In this document: positions 27,282-35,819 of the stretch, piece by piece | How positions within the stretch are numbered: position 1 is the stretch's first letter | How the letters are laid out: each line of letters begins with the position of its first letter | Source: Pedobacter sp. Leaf216 | GTDB taxonomy: Bacteria > Bacteroidota > Bacteroidia > Sphingobacteriales > Sphingobacteriaceae | Length of the DNA: 64,000 nt | Direction of reading: 5' to 3' | NCBI RefSeq assembly: GCF_001421515.1 | Contig: NZ_LMKM01000012.1 | Location: forward strand, 584,253 to 648,252 | Program-made: the position numbers and the translations under genes | The notes under the pieces: model-generated | The model's input: only the letters and a program-made list of their open reading frames with translations | The model's database searches: none | Told to the model about the DNA's origin: nothing

Positions 27282-28079
27282 ATGAACAACACATTTAATA
27301 TCAATCGATTTGGCTTATTGCTTAGAAGACAATGGCTTGATTTTGGCAAAATTTATTTGATCAGTTTTGGTGTATTAATCGGGATTTTAGCCTTCATTTA
27401 TGCCATAAGTTTAACTGATGAAAGACTAAAATATATTTCTTTTAACACATTGAACTTCAGGTATCCACTGTTTTTGATTACAGGCTTGCTTTTCGTAAGC
27501 ATCATAGCAAACAGTTATTTTATGCAATTAGGTCAAAAATCAAAAGCAATAATTAACATTTTGACACCTGCATCCACCATTGAAAAATTTTTATGTGGTA
27601 TCTTTTACACTGTAATAGTTGCATTACCAAGCTACCTGTTGTGCTTCTACTTAACCGATCTTATTTTTGTTTCTTCTATTAGGGCAACTCATACACTAGT
27701 AACAAGTTATAATGATTACAATGGAAAAAAAGTTGTTATAGATAACCTTGCATATTTCTTTTCTACACCTACGGTTAAGCAGTTTCTTCAATTTTATTAT
27801 GTGCCCTTTTTAATCAACGCAGTTTTTTTACTTGGATCTATTTTTTTCCAAAGCTTCCATTACATTAAAACGGCAATATCGGTAATGGCATTTGGGGTAA
27901 TTTGGGTTACGCTGACAATTTTTATCATAAAAAAATTAACAGATAACACCGTTTGGGTGGGAAGCCATTATTGGCAGGATGAACAAAATATTTATTTCTT
28001 AATAAGTTTAATGAGCATATTAATAACACTGGTATTCTGGTTTATCTCATTTATACGATTAAAAGAAAAGGAGGCCTAA
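27282..28079 (+). CDS. ABC transporter permease-like membrane protein
   Basis: The 265-residue protein has about six membrane helices (residues 22-42, 62-82, 104-125, 166-186, 195-215 and 240-258). No conserved family was recognised by motif. Its place between the ATPase gene and the GntR regulator makes it the membrane-spanning subunit. Its stop is directly followed by the next ATG, and it contains the GGAGG that precedes that gene. Confidence 0.82.
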   Translation: MNNTFNINRFGLLLRRQWLDFGKIYLISFGVLIGILAFIYAISLTDERLKYISFNTLNFRYPLFLITGLLFVSIIANSYFMQLGQKSKAIINILTPASTIEKFLCGIFYTVIVALPSYLLCFYLTDLIFVSSIRATHTLVTSYNDYNGKKVVIDNLAYFFSTPTVKQFLQFYYVPFLINAVFLLGSIFFQSFHYIKTAISVMAFGVIWVTLTIFIIKKLTDNTVWVGSHYWQDEQNIYFLISLMSILITLVFWFISFIRLKEKEA

Positions 28080-28454
28080 ATGGAGTTTAATAATAACAAG
28101 GCCATTTACTTACAGATAGCGGAGTATGTTTGCGAACAAATATTGTTGGGTAAATGGAAAGCTGACGAAAAAATTCCATCGGTAAGGGAAATGGCAATAG
28201 AAATGGAAGTTAATCCGAATACAGTAATGCGTACCTACGAATTGCTTCAAAGTAAAAATATTCTCAATAACAAAAGGGGAATTGGTTTTTTCCTGGCTGA
28301 TAATACAATCGATCAGGTAAAACAATATCGTAAAACAACTTTTATAGACGATGAATTGCCCAATCTGTTCAGGAATATTTATCTGCTGGAAATTGATTTC
28401 GACGAGCTGAAATCCCGCTACCAAACTTTTGTATCACAAAACTTTAACGCCTAA
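28080..28454 (+). CDS. GntR family regulator, YtrA subfamily
   Basis: The 124-residue protein has an N-terminal winged helix (IYLQIAEYVCEQILLGKWKADEKIPSVREMAIEMEVNPNTVMRTYELLQ) and only a short C-terminal part, the mark of the YtrA subfamily. It starts immediately after the permease stop. It has a strong AAGGAGG eight bases upstream of the ATG, unusual in this phylum, where most genes here have no Shine-Dalgarno. It probably represses its own operon through the dyad at 26423-26446. Confidence 0.9.
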   Translation: MEFNNNKAIYLQIAEYVCEQILLGKWKADEKIPSVREMAIEMEVNPNTVMRTYELLQSKNILNNKRGIGFFLADNTIDQVKQYRKTTFIDDELPNLFRNIYLLEIDFDELKSRYQTFVSQNFNA

Positions 28455-28457
28455 AAA

Positions 28458-29315
28458 ATGAAAACAAGCAATAAACTTTTAATAGGGTTAGCACTTACCC
28501 TACTTATTGTTCCTTTAACAGTAATGATTTTGATTGCCAAAGCGAACCGCATCGACGACAAAACGTATAATAAAATGCTAATGGGAGCCGAAAATATTAA
28601 TAGTGATTTAGATCGGTTCATTAAAAAATATCCGGTCAAGGCATTTCATAACGTAGTGATTAACGGTTCGGAATCATCATTTCTAAACATAAAAATTATT
28701 GCCAGTGATAAGTTCTTGTTTAAGGCAACCAAAGGTATTGCACCAGATATTGATTATAAAATAGATAATGATGGGAAATTGCATATCTCTTTAAAAGAAA
28801 GAAGCAAATATCAATATGGAACATTGTTGATTTTCTCGCCAAACCTGAATAGTATCACTTTTAATAATGTATCGATTGATGAGTTATCAGCGAATCAGGA
28901 AAGTTTAAATGTGGAAATTGTAAAAGGCATAAACTTCAGATTTGGAGCAGGTTTGAAAATTAAAGACCTGAACCTTTTAAAGCAAACCCTTGATAAACAA
29001 CAAAATGTAATAATACCAAACATAATGATTGAAGATGCGGAGATCAATAATTTGAAAGTGAATATTAATACCGGACACCTAACTGTAAATAATACTACAA
29101 TAGGGAATTTAAATCTAAACTTAAAAAATGCAAATGCAGAATTTCAAAATGAGGAAAACAAAAATGTAGCCCCAATAGATTCGCTTATATTAAATAGTAT
29201 GGGTAAAAATGAAGTTAATTTTCAGCACATCAAGATTAAAAACGCTAAGGGTATGCTCTCTGACGAAACAACGATCCAAATACCTATGGTTAATTTAAAG
29301 CAAATAATTAAATAG
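28458..29315 (+). CDS. Membrane-anchored protein of unknown function in the YtrA-type operon
   Basis: The 285-residue protein is separated from the GntR gene by 3 bp. It has one N-terminal hydrophobic segment (residues 8-27), a likely signal anchor, and then an outside part rich in Asn, Ile and Leu in alternating patterns (LKVNINTGHLTVNNTTIGNLNLNLKNANAEFQN). That is typical of a beta-solenoid or head-group adhesin-like fold (compare DUF2807/GIN). No enzyme motif is seen. Its presence in the operon suggests a role near the transporter at the envelope, which is an inference. Confidence 0.7.
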   Translation: MKTSNKLLIGLALTLLIVPLTVMILIAKANRIDDKTYNKMLMGAENINSDLDRFIKKYPVKAFHNVVINGSESSFLNIKIIASDKFLFKATKGIAPDIDYKIDNDGKLHISLKERSKYQYGTLLIFSPNLNSITFNNVSIDELSANQESLNVEIVKGINFRFGAGLKIKDLNLLKQTLDKQQNVIIPNIMIEDAEINNLKVNINTGHLTVNNTTIGNLNLNLKNANAEFQNEENKNVAPIDSLILNSMGKNEVNFQHIKIKNAKGMLSDETTIQIPMVNLKQIIK

Positions 29316-29456
29316 TGATTTTGCCTGAATGGATAAATAACATTTAAAAATTAACCTAATTATTGTAAAAAAGGGCATGATTTTTAAGCTAACTAATTGG
29401 CAAAAGTTTAACTTGGGTCAATTAGCTTTTTTAGTTTTAATATCATTACCCCCATT

Positions 29457-30443
29457 ATGAAGAGATACTTTTTTTTATTTGCCCTATGCCTGTTCGTTTT
29501 TAGCCAAGTACACGCACAAAAAACAGATACTTTATCTATTACTTTGGATAATGTTAAATATCCTTACCCTGTTAAATATTTCCCGATCAATACTGAGGGG
29601 CAGGATGTAAAAATGGCTTATATGGATGTTGCGCCAACGGCCAATGCAAATGGAAAAACAGCCATCCTGTTTCATGGAAAAAATTTTGGGGGATATTATT
29701 GGACAAACGTAATTAAAGCTTTAACCAATGTAGGCTACCGCGTTATTGTACCCGATCAAATTGGCTTTGGTAAATCATCTAAAGCATATATTCATTACAG
29801 TTTCCACCAAATGGCCGCCTGGAACAAAAAATTGCTGGACACCCTTGGCATTCGAAAAACAGTAGTTTTAGGCCATAGCATGGGCGGGATGCTGGCCACG
29901 CGTTTTGCTTTAATGTACCCCGAAACAACAGAAAAACTGCTGCTCGAAAACCCAATCGGACTGGAGGATTACAAAACATTTATTCCTTACATTACAACAG
30001 CACAACAATACCAAACCGAACTTAAAACCACTGCAGAGAGTGTTCGGAAATATTATCAGGGATCTTACTTTACCTATTGGAAACCTGAATACGAATACCT
30101 GGTAAATATTGCAGGCGGCGTAACCAATAGCGCCGACTATCCACGATGGGCAAAAGTTGCGGCACTAACTTACACCATGATTTATGAGCAGCCAGTTGTA
30201 TATGAATTTCAGAATTTAAAAGTACCTACCGTTTTATTTATCGGTAAAGAAGATAAAACCATCGTTGGAAAAGGGTTGCTTACACCCGATCAACAAGCAT
30301 TGCATGGGCAATACCGACTTTTAGGAAAGCAAACGGCAGCCAAAATTATTGGAGCTAAAATTATAGAGTTTGATGCCTGCGGACACATCCCGCATATTGA
30401 AATCCCGACAGAATTTTTGGTGGCTTTAACGGGAAGCTTGTAA
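29457..30443 (+). CDS. Exported alpha/beta hydrolase
   Basis: The 328-residue protein has a signal peptide ending VHAQ near residue 21. The oxyanion region ILFHGKNFGG precedes the nucleophile elbow GHSMGG with Ser141. The acid is in LFIGKEDKTIVG and the catalytic His is in FDACGHIPHIEIP. The fold and motif order fit haloperoxidase- or proline-iminopeptidase-like hydrolases. It is a single gene followed by a terminator. The substrate is not evident. Confidence 0.86.
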   Translation: MKRYFFLFALCLFVFSQVHAQKTDTLSITLDNVKYPYPVKYFPINTEGQDVKMAYMDVAPTANANGKTAILFHGKNFGGYYWTNVIKALTNVGYRVIVPDQIGFGKSSKAYIHYSFHQMAAWNKKLLDTLGIRKTVVLGHSMGGMLATRFALMYPETTEKLLLENPIGLEDYKTFIPYITTAQQYQTELKTTAESVRKYYQGSYFTYWKPEYEYLVNIAGGVTNSADYPRWAKVAALTYTMIYEQPVVYEFQNLKVPTVLFIGKEDKTIVGKGLLTPDQQALHGQYRLLGKQTAAKIIGAKIIEFDACGHIPHIEIPTEFLVALTGSL

Positions 30444-30456
30444 CTTCATAAAAAGA

Positions 30457-30500
30457 CCTCGCAGGTTTTTAAACGGCAAACTCCGGATTAACCTGCGAGG
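30457..30500. terminator. Hairpin terminator between convergent genes
   Basis: CCTCGCAGGTT (30457-30467) pairs perfectly with AACCTGCGAGG (30490-30500). T-rich DNA lies in the loop side and only short tracts flank it, so termination strength is uncertain. It separates the hydrolase gene (+) from the DUF6263 gene (-). Confidence 0.6.
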
Positions 30501-30516
30501 CCTCGGTCTAAATAAA

Positions 30517-31407
30517 TTAATTAATCTCTTTCCCTACAATCTTATTAATGCCCTGCATTTCGAAATCAATATCTTTACCCATTGATTTCATTTTGCCGTA
30601 GAGCTCAACCCTTAGGTGGCTGTTAAGCACAATACCAGTTTTAATATTAAGGAGCGTTTCTCCAGAGTTGGTTCCACTTAAATCAGTTTCCGTTTTATTG
30701 CCCATCATTTCAAAAATTCCTTTAGATACCAATGTTCCCTTCACGCTCAATGTGGCAATATCATCTTTCACTTCTTTTAAAGTATACTGCGTAATGGTCT
30801 CAATTGGCATGCTCATTTGCATTTTGGTATCAACCGTCCAACTGTCGCCAATTTTAACAGCTCTTTCCGGATAAATTTTAAATGACGACTCCATCGTCTG
30901 TTTTACAATATCCATACTAAACTGCTTATTTAAAGCCGCTTTAATCTGCTCAACCTTATTGCTATCTGTACTCATTTTTTTCGCCATATTGTTAAGCATA
31001 CGATCAATTCCGGCTACTGATTTAATACTTCCATTAGGTGTAACAATCATATAAAATGTTGCCCCCTTTAAACCTCCAAATGGATTTTTCATGGTACTGT
31101 CCTGGTCATCCGAATTGTAGGTCAACGTATTCCCCATACCAACAGATTTCATAAAAATCCTGTTATACGTTACCTTAACATCCTTTTCACCACTATGGCC
31201 TTCAGTTATGTCAAAAGTATAATCTGTACCAATATTTTGAGTTAAATGTATTTCCTGTGCATCAATTTTCTGGTTAATGATCTGATCAGAAGTAATAGAA
31301 AAATCGTATTTATAACCAGTCGGATAATTTTGCTTCAATACATAAGTCTTTTGCGCAAAGGCACTGATTGAGATCAGCCCACAAATAATTGTTGTTACTA
31401 TTTTCAT
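30517..31407 (-). CDS. DUF6263-like exported protein
   Basis: The 296-residue protein has a signal peptide (MKIVTTIICGLISISAFAQ). The start of the mature part, YVLKQNYPTGYKYDFSITSDQIINQKI, and the repeated beta-strand pattern with MGGD-like turns fit DUF6263, a Bacteroidota family of unknown function. Cysteines are absent from the mature part. It precedes an M90 peptidase gene by 15 bp on the same strand order, so the two may share a transcript. Confidence 0.72.
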   Translation of the reverse strand: MKIVTTIICGLISISAFAQKTYVLKQNYPTGYKYDFSITSDQIINQKIDAQEIHLTQNIGTDYTFDITEGHSGEKDVKVTYNRIFMKSVGMGNTLTYNSDDQDSTMKNPFGGLKGATFYMIVTPNGSIKSVAGIDRMLNNMAKKMSTDSNKVEQIKAALNKQFSMDIVKQTMESSFKIYPERAVKIGDSWTVDTKMQMSMPIETITQYTLKEVKDDIATLSVKGTLVSKGIFEMMGNKTETDLSGTNSGETLLNIKTGIVLNSHLRVELYGKMKSMGKDIDFEMQGINKIVGKEIN

Positions 31408-31422
31408 TTGATAATTATCATT

Positions 31423-32199
31423 TTACCCTGCAGGCTGTTGCGCAAAAATGCGGCTTAACTGAAAATAAAGTTCGGGATGTTTATCTCTTAACTGTTCAGG
31501 TTTTTCAAAGAAATATTCTGAAACCACAGCAAAAAATTCTGCCTCATTGGTGATGGCATAAGGATTAATATCCGATTTGTTATCTTCGATTTTTTGCATC
31601 TCCTCATGCATCATTTTAACCCAAGGCAAAGTATATTCGTGGGCAATTAAATTTTCAGGTACGCCATCCGTTGCACCATCCGATTTATCTAAAAGATGTA
31701 CAAATTCATGTATTGCTGTATTTTCTTTTCCGGCACTTTTAGAAAAACCATGGCGAAGTGCAGAACGCGATAAAATCATCTGCCCGTTCATGTAACCCGT
31801 TCCCACCATGCCCATAATATTTCTTTCTCCACCTTCTTCAAACTGAAAATCTTTGTTAAAAGTATCCGGATACAATAAAACGCTTGTTAAGTTTTTGTAT
31901 TGCCAGTCGTCGAAGCCAAAAATCGGAATCACCGCACTGGAGGCAATCAATAATTCATCTAAGGTGGTCATTTCCAACCCTACTGCTTCAATTTTAACGG
32001 TACTAAAAAATGAAGCTACTTTTTGTTCAAACCGAAGTTTATCCGTCGAATCGAGATTGTGGTAATAGCCCACATAATCATCCAATATTTTCTTGTCCAC
32101 ATCTGTTAATGGATCAACAACAACCTTTTTCTTTTTAAGGATGAGGTAAAGGGCAATCAGAAAAATCGGGATCAGGTAGGCAAATGGAAGGGAATTCAT
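31423..32199 (-). CDS. M90 family (MtfA-like) zinc peptidase
   Basis: The 258-residue protein has an N-terminal membrane anchor (residues 5-21) and a zinc motif HEFVHLLDKSDGATDGVP with HExxH at 164-168. The downstream Glu is in NEAEFFAVVSEYFFEKPEQL. MtfA binds Mlc and controls glucose transport in E. coli, but the Bacteroidota members carry an anchor and their role is unknown. The family call is secure. Confidence 0.88.
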   Translation of the reverse strand: MNSLPFAYLIPIFLIALYLILKKKKVVVDPLTDVDKKILDDYVGYYHNLDSTDKLRFEQKVASFFSTVKIEAVGLEMTTLDELLIASSAVIPIFGFDDWQYKNLTSVLLYPDTFNKDFQFEEGGERNIMGMVGTGYMNGQMILSRSALRHGFSKSAGKENTAIHEFVHLLDKSDGATDGVPENLIAHEYTLPWVKMMHEEMQKIEDNKSDINPYAITNEAEFFAVVSEYFFEKPEQLRDKHPELYFQLSRIFAQQPAG

Positions 32200-32258
32200 A
32201 AAAGGGATTACACGGGTTTATAGTAATTACACAGATTTAACAGATGGCACAATAGTGC

Positions 32259-33284
32259 CTAGCTTTCGATAATTTCTAATTGGGTTAAAACATTTTCGCG
32301 GGTAACCGGATAGGGTTTATTGTTAATTATCGCCTGATAAATGGCTTCGAACAGCGGCAGATAACTTCCTACCTCCGATTGGATAATTTCCGCTGTCTTA
32401 TTTCCATCGGCATCAATGGTGGTTAACGAACACTCTTTACCATCGGCCTCAATTCCGTAACCCTCGTCGCTAAGTTTCATACCCGCCAACAATTGTTCTT
32501 CCTGGCTATCGGCTCTTTGCTTAATAAAACTACCATTAACACCGTGCAGCACAAAAGCAGCCTGAGGATCTACCACCAACATGCTCGAGGTAACAAAAAC
32601 CTGTACACTATCCGGATAACTCAACTGGATGGAAAAATAATCATCAACCAGGGTTCCTACCCTATTTTTACCTAAAATTTTATGGAAACTTAGCGGCTTG
32701 CCAAATAAACTGATGACCTGATCCAATAGATGCGGACCTAAATCGTATAAAAGTCCGCTTGCCTCAACCGGATTTTCTTTAAAAGCTTTCGGTCCGATTA
32801 CATTACGGTAACGATCGTAGCGTAAATGCATTTCATTGAGTTTACCAAGTTTACCGCTTTCTAAAACTTTTTTAACCGAGGTAAAATCGCTGTCCCAGCG
32901 GCGGTTTTGATAAAAGAAAATCTGTTTGCCAATACTATCGGCCAATTCAAAAAGTTCTTTGGCCTGTGCCACTGTAGCGGTAAAAGGCTTTTCTACTAAA
33001 ATGTGTTTATGCTTGGCTAAAGCCGCTTTGGAATGCTCGTAATGTAAATTATTCGGGGTATTAATTACCACTAATTCTATTTCCTCATCATTTAAAAGTT
33101 CATCAACACTATTATAACTTGTAATATTTGGGTAATCATTTACCGCATTTTTCTGGCTTCGCTCTACAATCGCTTTTAAATTAAAACCGCTGTGTGCCTG
33201 TAAAAATGGTGCATGAAAAACCTTACCCGACATGCCGTAAGCTAATAAACCTGCATTAATTGTTTTATTGATATTCGTATCCAT
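32259..33284 (-). CDS. Gfo/Idh/MocA family NAD(P)-dependent oxidoreductase
   Basis: The 341-residue protein has an N-terminal Rossmann fold with GLLAYGMSGKVFHAPFL, then VVINTPNNLHYEHSKAALAKHKHILVEKPFT, which carries the EKP motif with the catalytic Lys. GLLYDLGPHLLDQVISLFGKP follows with the His of the active site. It resembles the YdgJ/MviM branch acting on sugars or inositols. No sugar genes are adjacent, so the substrate is open. Confidence 0.9.
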   Translation of the reverse strand: MDTNINKTINAGLLAYGMSGKVFHAPFLQAHSGFNLKAIVERSQKNAVNDYPNITSYNSVDELLNDEEIELVVINTPNNLHYEHSKAALAKHKHILVEKPFTATVAQAKELFELADSIGKQIFFYQNRRWDSDFTSVKKVLESGKLGKLNEMHLRYDRYRNVIGPKAFKENPVEASGLLYDLGPHLLDQVISLFGKPLSFHKILGKNRVGTLVDDYFSIQLSYPDSVQVFVTSSMLVVDPQAAFVLHGVNGSFIKQRADSQEEQLLAGMKLSDEGYGIEADGKECSLTTIDADGNKTAEIIQSEVGSYLPLFEAIYQAIINNKPYPVTRENVLTQLEIIES

Positions 33285-33375
33285 AGATTATAAATGTAAC
33301 TAAAAATACATTTATCATTCAAGCTTTAATGTTAAAACCGTAAAGCTTTTACTTAAGCCTTACACCATTTTACAC

Positions 33376-33383
33376 TATCTTTG
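33376..33383 (+). promoter_or_regulatory. Candidate -7 box TATCTTTG
   Basis: TATCTTTG matches the Bacteroidota TAnnTTTG consensus and ends 5 bp before the ATG at 33389, so the transcript would be leaderless or nearly so. No good TTG box was found at 19-21 bp upstream. Confidence 0.5.
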
Positions 33384-33388
33384 TACAC

Positions 33389-33739
33389 ATGAAGCCATCG
33401 GAGATTAATGCCAAGTGGAAAGTTTTACAGGAAAGGATTTCTACTGAATTTGATTCGGATTTTCCTGATTTAAAAGTAATGCTTTTCCTTATTGGTGTAC
33501 AGGAATTGGGCAAAGGGCCGAAGAAATATAGCAAACGTCAAAAAGAAGAGCTGATGCATATTGCTACCTGCCGCTTATTAAGCGAAATGGGTTTTTATGA
33601 ATTAGAAGGTCTTGATCAGGACGGCTGGCCGCACTGGAAATTGATCAAAGCTATTCCTCCTTACACCATGCTTGAACAGGAAATGTTAATGAAATCGCTT
33701 ATGGTGAGCTATTTTGAGGATATTTATTCTGAAGATTAA
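33389..33739 (+). CDS. Conserved small protein of unknown function
   Basis: The 116-residue soluble protein is rich in Glu, Lys and Leu, with no signal or membrane segment. The phrase GVQELGKGPKKYSKRQKEELMHIATCRLLSEMGFYELEGLDQDGWPHWK looks like a well-folded helical domain, and the codon use is like that of its neighbours. A good -7 box lies just upstream. Family not recognised. It faces away from the oxidoreductase gene and is followed by the repeat array. Confidence 0.75.
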   Translation: MKPSEINAKWKVLQERISTEFDSDFPDLKVMLFLIGVQELGKGPKKYSKRQKEELMHIATCRLLSEMGFYELEGLDQDGWPHWKLIKAIPPYTMLEQEMLMKSLMVSYFEDIYSED

Positions 33740-33770
33740 CTCCTATCCTACGCTCAGATCTTCCTGTTTC

Positions 33771-33809
33771 AAAAAAAATAAAATTATTAAGTGGCTTATC
33801 TAATAATTT
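33771..33809. repeat. 39-bp direct repeat flanking the foldback array, left copy
   Basis: A stretch of A residues with one T is followed by AATTATTA...TAATAATT, an 8-bp perfect inverted repeat around AGTGGCTTATC. It recurs at 35909-35947 with one or two mismatches on the far side of the array and IS element. Confidence 0.85.
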
Positions 33810-34124
33810 GTCACCTTGTTCTCCTTCGACTTGATCAAAGTTTTGGAAAGCAAAGCCATCTGCATTTTTTAATGGTAGCCGGGCTTTTCGCTATATCTCC
33901 CCATCCGATGAAGAATCGGGATCGGGAGGATGCCGCTTCAATCCCGTTTAAGTAATTCTTTTAGTGGTGATATTTGAGGTTGCAGGGCGGCCGGAGTAAT
34001 GTGCACTACCCTAGGTTAGCTAAACCTGATAGCAACGGAAAGCCCGTAATGAAGTGATGGCTTGAAGTGGATAGCAGGACTACCCTAACCGATAAACACA
34101 GGAACCTGATTTTCAAAAAAAATA
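33810..34124. repeat. Foldback repeat unit, intact copy
   Basis: The unit starts GTCACCTTGTTCTCC and ends TTTTCAAAAAAAATA (about 315 bp). It holds two long-range arms, CGGGCTTTTCGCTAT (33880-33894) and ATAGCAACGGAAAGCCCG (34029-34046), which can pair apart from a small bulge. An inner hairpin is CCGAT (33905-33909) with ATCGG (33915-33919). The same unit recurs 336 bp downstream. It has no protein-like frame. It may be a structured RNA or a DNA repeat of the REP type; which is not decidable by eye. Confidence 0.85.
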
Positions 34125-34145
34125 TGTTATCTCCATTTAAAGTTT

Positions 34146-34363
34146 GTCACCTTGTTCTCCTTCGACTTGATCAAAGTTTTGGAAAGCAAAGCCACCTGCA
34201 TTTTTTAATGGTAGCCGGGCTTTTTGCTATATCTCCCCACCCGATGAAGAATCGGGATCGGGAGGATGCCGCTTCAATCCCGTTTAAGTAATTCTTTTAG
34301 TGGTGCTATTTGAGGTTGCAGGGCGGCCGGAGTAGTGTGCAGTACCCTAGGTTAGCTAAACCT
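34146..34363. repeat. Foldback repeat unit, second copy, left part (interrupted by the IS element)
   Basis: It corresponds to 33810-34027 base for base with few changes. It stops at AAACCT (34358-34363), where the IS begins. The rest of the unit resumes at 35820. Confidence 0.9.
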
Positions 34364-34656
34364 CCTATGAATAAACCTCTTTTTTCAGTGGCTTTGAAAG
34401 CTTTTCCTTTTTAATGAGCAAAATAATGCCCTTGCCCTGAGAATTAGCGCTATCTAGAATTTAAATTAATGCCTCTCAGAAGCTGTTTTTTATAAAAGTA
34501 TTAAAAACTTAGCTATATCCTCCTATTAGCGGTCATTAATTTGCCGCAGGTATTTATTAATACTCAAGTTTAAAGATAGCCGCACACTGATTAAAGCAGG
34601 TTGACCCGCAAGGTTTAGAAAGCAGTCTATCATATCTTTACAGCTAGTTTATTTTT
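34364..34656 (-). ncRNA. Candidate guide (bridge/seek) RNA region of the IS element
   Basis: This noncoding segment lies after the transposase stop and before the element end, where IS1111-like elements carry their guide RNA. On the plus strand 34509-34515 is TTAGCTA and 34519-34526 is CCTCCTAT. The actual left junction has TTAGCTA (34352-34358) and CCTCCTAT (34361-34368) in the same order with almost the same spacing. A run of target plus element-end sequence is what a guide loop would carry. The exact ends and fold of the RNA were not determined. Confidence 0.55.
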
Positions 34657-35733
34657 TTATTTAACCAGACCCGGCGCATATGGTACCGAATGAATCCAGA
34701 CATGTCTTATCCTTTGTAATAACTTCCTGGCTACTTTGATTACAGCCCTGCGGGAGCCAATCCTTGCAGACCATTTGCTGTAGCACAGGGTTAGAGCCGG
34801 ATCTGTTCTTATCCCTACCCAGGCAGACTCCACAAGTAAATACCTGAGCCTGCGGTGCTGTCTGGTTGTTATACTTCCTTTTCTATCGTCCTCACCTGAG
34901 GAGTGCTGCATTGGGCATAACCCGACAAATGAATTGAGCCTATCTGATTTCTCAAAGCGGGTAATATCAACGATTTCTACAATCAGCACAGCTGCTGTTA
35001 CAGGCCCTATACCCGGTATTGAGCAGAGCAGTCTGGAAATATTTTGATAACGTACCTTGTGCATAAGCTTGCGTATCTCCCTTAAGGTATCCAGTTTCTG
35101 AGCTCTGATGGTTTCCATTATCGAGAGCTGCCTGTCCAACACAACTCTGATGCTCGACTCCCCACAGCTAACCTGTTTTAACCAGTCCACAAATGCATTG
35201 CTCCAGTTGGCCTTCGCAAATCTATGGGGTATTTCAATACCCATCAGGCGCAGAAGCCCCTTTATCCTGTTTTTTGCCCGGGTGAGGTCATTACTGTAGC
35301 GCTCGTTAAGGCGTACAAGTTGTCGATCCGCCTCCAGCTCAGGATCAGGAACATAAACACCTTCCAGCTGGCCAGCCTGAAGCGCCTCTGCTATTCGCCG
35401 GGAATCATTTCTGTCATTCTTGTTCTTTGTACTCTTATCAGTCCTGGGAACATCTGCTGCATTCACAGCAATGCAGCTTATCGATAGGGCAGCAAAAGCA
35501 CGCTGTATCCAAAATCCACAGAATCCACTCTCATAGGCACATTCATAATTCGCCTTAGGATAACTGGTTAAAAGAAAATTCCGCAGGCCCTCAACAGAGG
35601 GAGGAGACTGAACAAAACTTTTAAGGTACTGCTTCCCCAGGTAAAGGGAAACAGTCCAACTTTTAAGGTGCACGTCGATACCGCAACTTATCGTGTGACC
35701 GCTAAAATCTAATTTTTCTGCTAAATTTGTCAT
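34657..35733 (-). CDS. IS110-family transposase (DEDD plus serine type)
   Basis: The 358-residue protein has an N-terminal RuvC-like DEDD domain: GIDVH with Asp20, CAYESGF with the Glu, and KNDRNDSRRIAEALQ with the two Asp. A helical middle follows, then the Transposase_20 domain with LLCSIPGIGPVTAAVLIVEIVDITRFEKSDRLNSFVGL. HSSGEDDRKGSITTRQHRRLRYLLVESAW is the conserved serine-bearing block. All expected motifs are intact, so the enzyme is probably active. Only 86 bp precede it within the element. Confidence 0.96.
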   Translation of the reverse strand: MTNLAEKLDFSGHTISCGIDVHLKSWTVSLYLGKQYLKSFVQSPPSVEGLRNFLLTSYPKANYECAYESGFCGFWIQRAFAALSISCIAVNAADVPRTDKSTKNKNDRNDSRRIAEALQAGQLEGVYVPDPELEADRQLVRLNERYSNDLTRAKNRIKGLLRLMGIEIPHRFAKANWSNAFVDWLKQVSCGESSIRVVLDRQLSIMETIRAQKLDTLREIRKLMHKVRYQNISRLLCSIPGIGPVTAAVLIVEIVDITRFEKSDRLNSFVGLCPMQHSSGEDDRKGSITTRQHRRLRYLLVESAWVGIRTDPALTLCYSKWSARIGSRRAVIKVARKLLQRIRHVWIHSVPYAPGLVK

Positions 35734-35819
35734 GATCTTAGTTCTCTTGTTTATATAAATTTAACTATTGTGGCTTGCAAAAGACCACTCGAACTAAGAT
35801 CACTTTTATTACATAGATA

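Noticed and set aside
34067..34291. Open frame in the repeat array as a gene
   Set aside because: It spans the end of one repeat unit and the start of the next; its translation just reflects repeat DNA.
33771..34363. Foldback array as an integron or CRISPR-like cassette array
   Set aside because: Units are long and the same, there are only two spacers, and no integrase or cas gene is in the window. The transposase belongs to the inserted IS.
34575..34580. GATAGC (34575-34580) and GCTATC (34451-34456) as target-matching guide parts
   Set aside because: Six-base matches are expected by chance in a segment of this size; only the longer junction-like match at 34509-34526 was kept.
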